Shown in pieces: positions 6,031 to 6,980 of a stretch of 6,980 bases of DNA. The notes beneath the pieces are model-generated. The model was not told the origin of the DNA and searched no databases. It worked only from the letters and a program-made list of their open reading frames with translations. The stretch covers positions 1 through 6,980 of the forward strand of contig JAGFXQ010000176.1 in assembly GCA_017861355.1 (NCBI GenBank). Reading direction: 5' to 3'. Source of the DNA: Bacillota bacterium. GTDB lineage: Bacteria; Bacillota; Clostridia; Lachnospirales; Lachnospiraceae. Positions within the stretch are counted from its first letter, which is position 1. Each line of letters begins with the position of its first letter. Made by a program: the position numbers and the translations under genes.

Positions 6031-6753
6031 ATGAAATTAATCAAAAAAGTTTTAGCAGTCACATTGGTTCTTGCTTTAACGGCTTTTCCTGTAATCGCAA
6101 GTGCTGCAACAGATGCTGTAGATTTTGAAGATGGCAATTTCTCCGCTTTCTATATTAAAGAGGGCGACGGAGATCCTTCCTTATTATCAATAGTTGACTT
6201 CAATGGTTCCAAAGCATTATTCATTGATTCTCAGGAAAAGGGAATTCCTAAGGTAGTGATTGATGTTCCTGCTTTGGTTGGTCCGGAAAATCTTGATAAA
6301 ATTAGAACTGTCCAATTAGATTTAGTTGTTACTCAACCCGATGCTGCAGCTGTTCCGTGGCAGGGTGGTGCAATCGGTTCCAATCAGGGCGCAGATGCTG
6401 CTACCTGGTATCAGGGAACTGAGTGGTCACTGCAGGATGATAACAAAGGTACTTCAGATGTAACTACCATTTCTACTACATTTGGTGATGGATTTGGTTT
6501 TGTTAATAATACACCGGCAATCTACTTATTCATGAACTGGGGCAATTCAGGTTCCGATATGTATGTTGATAATGTGAAATTCTTAGACGTGGACGGAAAT
6601 GCAGTTCCGTTGGTTGCAGCAGCAGAAACTACAGCAACCGCAGAAACTACAGCAACTCCAAAGACCGGCGTTGTTTCTTTTGCATTATTATTCGGACTTG
6701 GCGCAGCAGCGATGGGTACCGGTTCCGTAGTTCTTAAAAAGAAAGATAAGTAG
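6031..6753 (+). CDS. Secreted protein with sortase-type C-terminal anchor, function unknown
   Basis: The 240-residue product has a clear signal peptide: MKLIKK, a hydrophobic stretch 7-22, and a probable cleavage after ASA (23-25). Residues about 28-192 form one extracellular domain rich in Asp, Gly and aromatic residues. Its start (VDFEDGNFSAFYI) and its last strand (MYVDNVKFLD, 177-186) recall jelly-roll carbohydrate-binding or galactose-binding-like modules, but I cannot assign a family. The linker at about 196-209 holds the repeat AETTAT-AETTAT. TPKTG (209-213), a hydrophobic segment (214-235) and the tail KKKDK then make a cell-wall sorting signal. The motif departs from LPXTG and resembles the (S/P)PXTG type known for clostridial class B sortases. 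The ATG start has AGGAGG (6016-6021) 9 bases upstream. The gene has its own upstream region and a downstream hairpin, so it looks like an independent unit set between hemW and the hrcA promoter. Its codon choice (many GCA, GTT, TTA, few AGG) appears, by eye, different from hemW and compatible with high expression. No sortase gene is in the window. Confidence 0.88.
   Translation: MKLIKKVLAVTLVLALTAFPVIASAATDAVDFEDGNFSAFYIKEGDGDPSLLSIVDFNGSKALFIDSQEKGIPKVVIDVPALVGPENLDKIRTVQLDLVVTQPDAAAVPWQGGAIGSNQGADAATWYQGTEWSLQDDNKGTSDVTTISTTFGDGFGFVNNTPAIYLFMNWGNSGSDMYVDNVKFLDVDGNAVPLVAAAETTATAETTATPKTGVVSFALLFGLGAAAMGTGSVVLKKKDK
6622..6657 (+). repeat. 18-base tandem repeat coding for the AETTAT linker
   Basis: Two adjacent copies of gcagaaactacagcaacY (6622-6639 and 6640-6657) differ only in the last base. 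Each encodes Ala-Glu-Thr-Thr-Ala-Thr just before the sorting motif. Near identity at the DNA level points to recent duplication, so the linker length may vary between strains. Confidence 0.85.
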
Positions 6754-6783
6754 TTGATTGTATCTCTATATGCTAAGAATAGT

Positions 6784-6820
6784 AAGAGCCTTCGTGTTTT
6801 TTAACGAAGGCTCTTTCCCT
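6784..6820 (+). terminator. terminator hairpin after the surface-protein gene
   Basis: AAGAGCCTTCGT (6784-6795) pairs perfectly with ACGAAGGCTCTT (6804-6815), a 12-bp stem with an 8-base T-rich loop. It starts 30 bases after the stop codon. The tail is only TTT (two of them paired) followed by CCCT, so the U-tract is weak for an intrinsic terminator. It isolates the gene from the heat-shock promoter downstream. The opposite strand has no T-run either. Confidence 0.75.
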
Positions 6821-6878
6821 GTCATGGGTATATTGTGACTTTCTCACCGTTTTTTAATAATTAATTTCTAAAATAATC

Positions 6879-6907
6879 TTGACAAAAGAAATTGATGGTG
6901 CTATTTT
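6879..6907 (+). promoter_or_regulatory. sigma-A promoter of the predicted hrcA heat-shock operon
   Basis: A perfect -35 TTGACA (6879-6884), a 17-base spacer and TATTTT (6902-6907) as -10 predict a start near 6914, a few bases before the CIRCE element. The AT-rich stretch at 6850-6877 could act as an UP element. The arrangement is the standard one for HrcA-controlled operons. Confidence 0.85.
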
Positions 6908-6918
6908 ATTTATAGATA

Positions 6919-6945
6919 TTAGCACTCTACACGGTTGAGTGCTAA
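6919..6945 (+). promoter_or_regulatory. CIRCE operator, HrcA binding site
   Basis: TTAGCACTC (6919-6927), a 9-base spacer and GAGTGCTAA (6937-6945) form a perfect CIRCE inverted repeat. HrcA binds it as a repressor and releases it on heat stress, when GroEL is titrated by unfolded protein. Lying at the very start of the predicted transcript, it strongly suggests hrcA-grpE-dnaK-dnaJ beyond the right edge. Bases 6946-6980 show no start codon with a ribosome binding site. Confidence 0.97.
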
Positions 6946-6980
6946 CAAATACAACTTACTGATTAAGATATTGCATATAA

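Noticed and set aside
1..6980. CRISPR array, insertion sequence, tRNA or rRNA
   Set aside because: No regularly spaced repeats, transposase, terminal inverted repeats, tRNA-like cloverleaf or rRNA signature was seen in any part of the window.

Overview
The window is a piece of the conserved chromosomal cluster gpr - spoIIP - lepA - hemW - (hrcA-grpE-dnaK-dnaJ) found in endospore-forming Firmicutes. All genes lie on the + strand. The two sporulation proteins, the AGGAGG-type ribosome binding sites and the CIRCE operator indicate a spore-forming member of the Clostridia. The style of the C-terminal wall-sorting signal in the last gene and the gene order suggest Lachnospiraceae, but that rank is inference.

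Layout. Bases 1-798 hold the 3' part of gpr, the germination protease; its first codons lie upstream of the window. A 95-base gap with a possible sigma-E promoter and two competing small hairpins leads to spoIIP (894-2396), a membrane-anchored peptidoglycan hydrolase for engulfment. The next gap (2397-2556) carries a good sigma-A promoter with an extended -10, an inverted repeat over its -35, and a hairpin in the 5' leader. lepA (2557-4368) follows and encodes elongation factor 4. The 209-base lepA-hemW gap contains degenerate direct repeats starting at the lepA stop codon, then a long hairpin with a T-run just ahead of hemW. hemW (most likely 4578-5843) encodes a radical-SAM heme chaperone and has no ATG start available.

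Accessory part. Between hemW and the heat-shock promoter sits an extra gene (6031-6753) with its own upstream regulatory region and a downstream hairpin. It encodes a 240-residue secreted protein: signal peptide, probable beta-sandwich domain, Thr/Ala repeat linker, a TPKTG sortase-like motif, a hydrophobic segment and a KKKDK tail. Its 187-base upstream region is dense in symmetric elements: tandem near-palindromes, a hairpin oriented like a reverse-strand terminator, an extended -10 and a leader hairpin. This is the least ordinary part of the window.

Right edge. A sigma-A promoter is followed directly by a perfect CIRCE element (6919-6945), the HrcA operator. The hrcA heat-shock operon therefore very probably starts just past base 6980, although no part of its coding sequence can be identified here.

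How the genes relate. gpr and spoIIP act in sporulation and germination, lepA in translation, hemW in heme trafficking, and the CIRCE promoter in heat-shock control. They are neighbours by conserved synteny rather than members of one pathway. I did not find a clearly new multi-gene system. The best leads are the surface-protein insertion with its upstream region and the attenuator-like hairpin before hemW.
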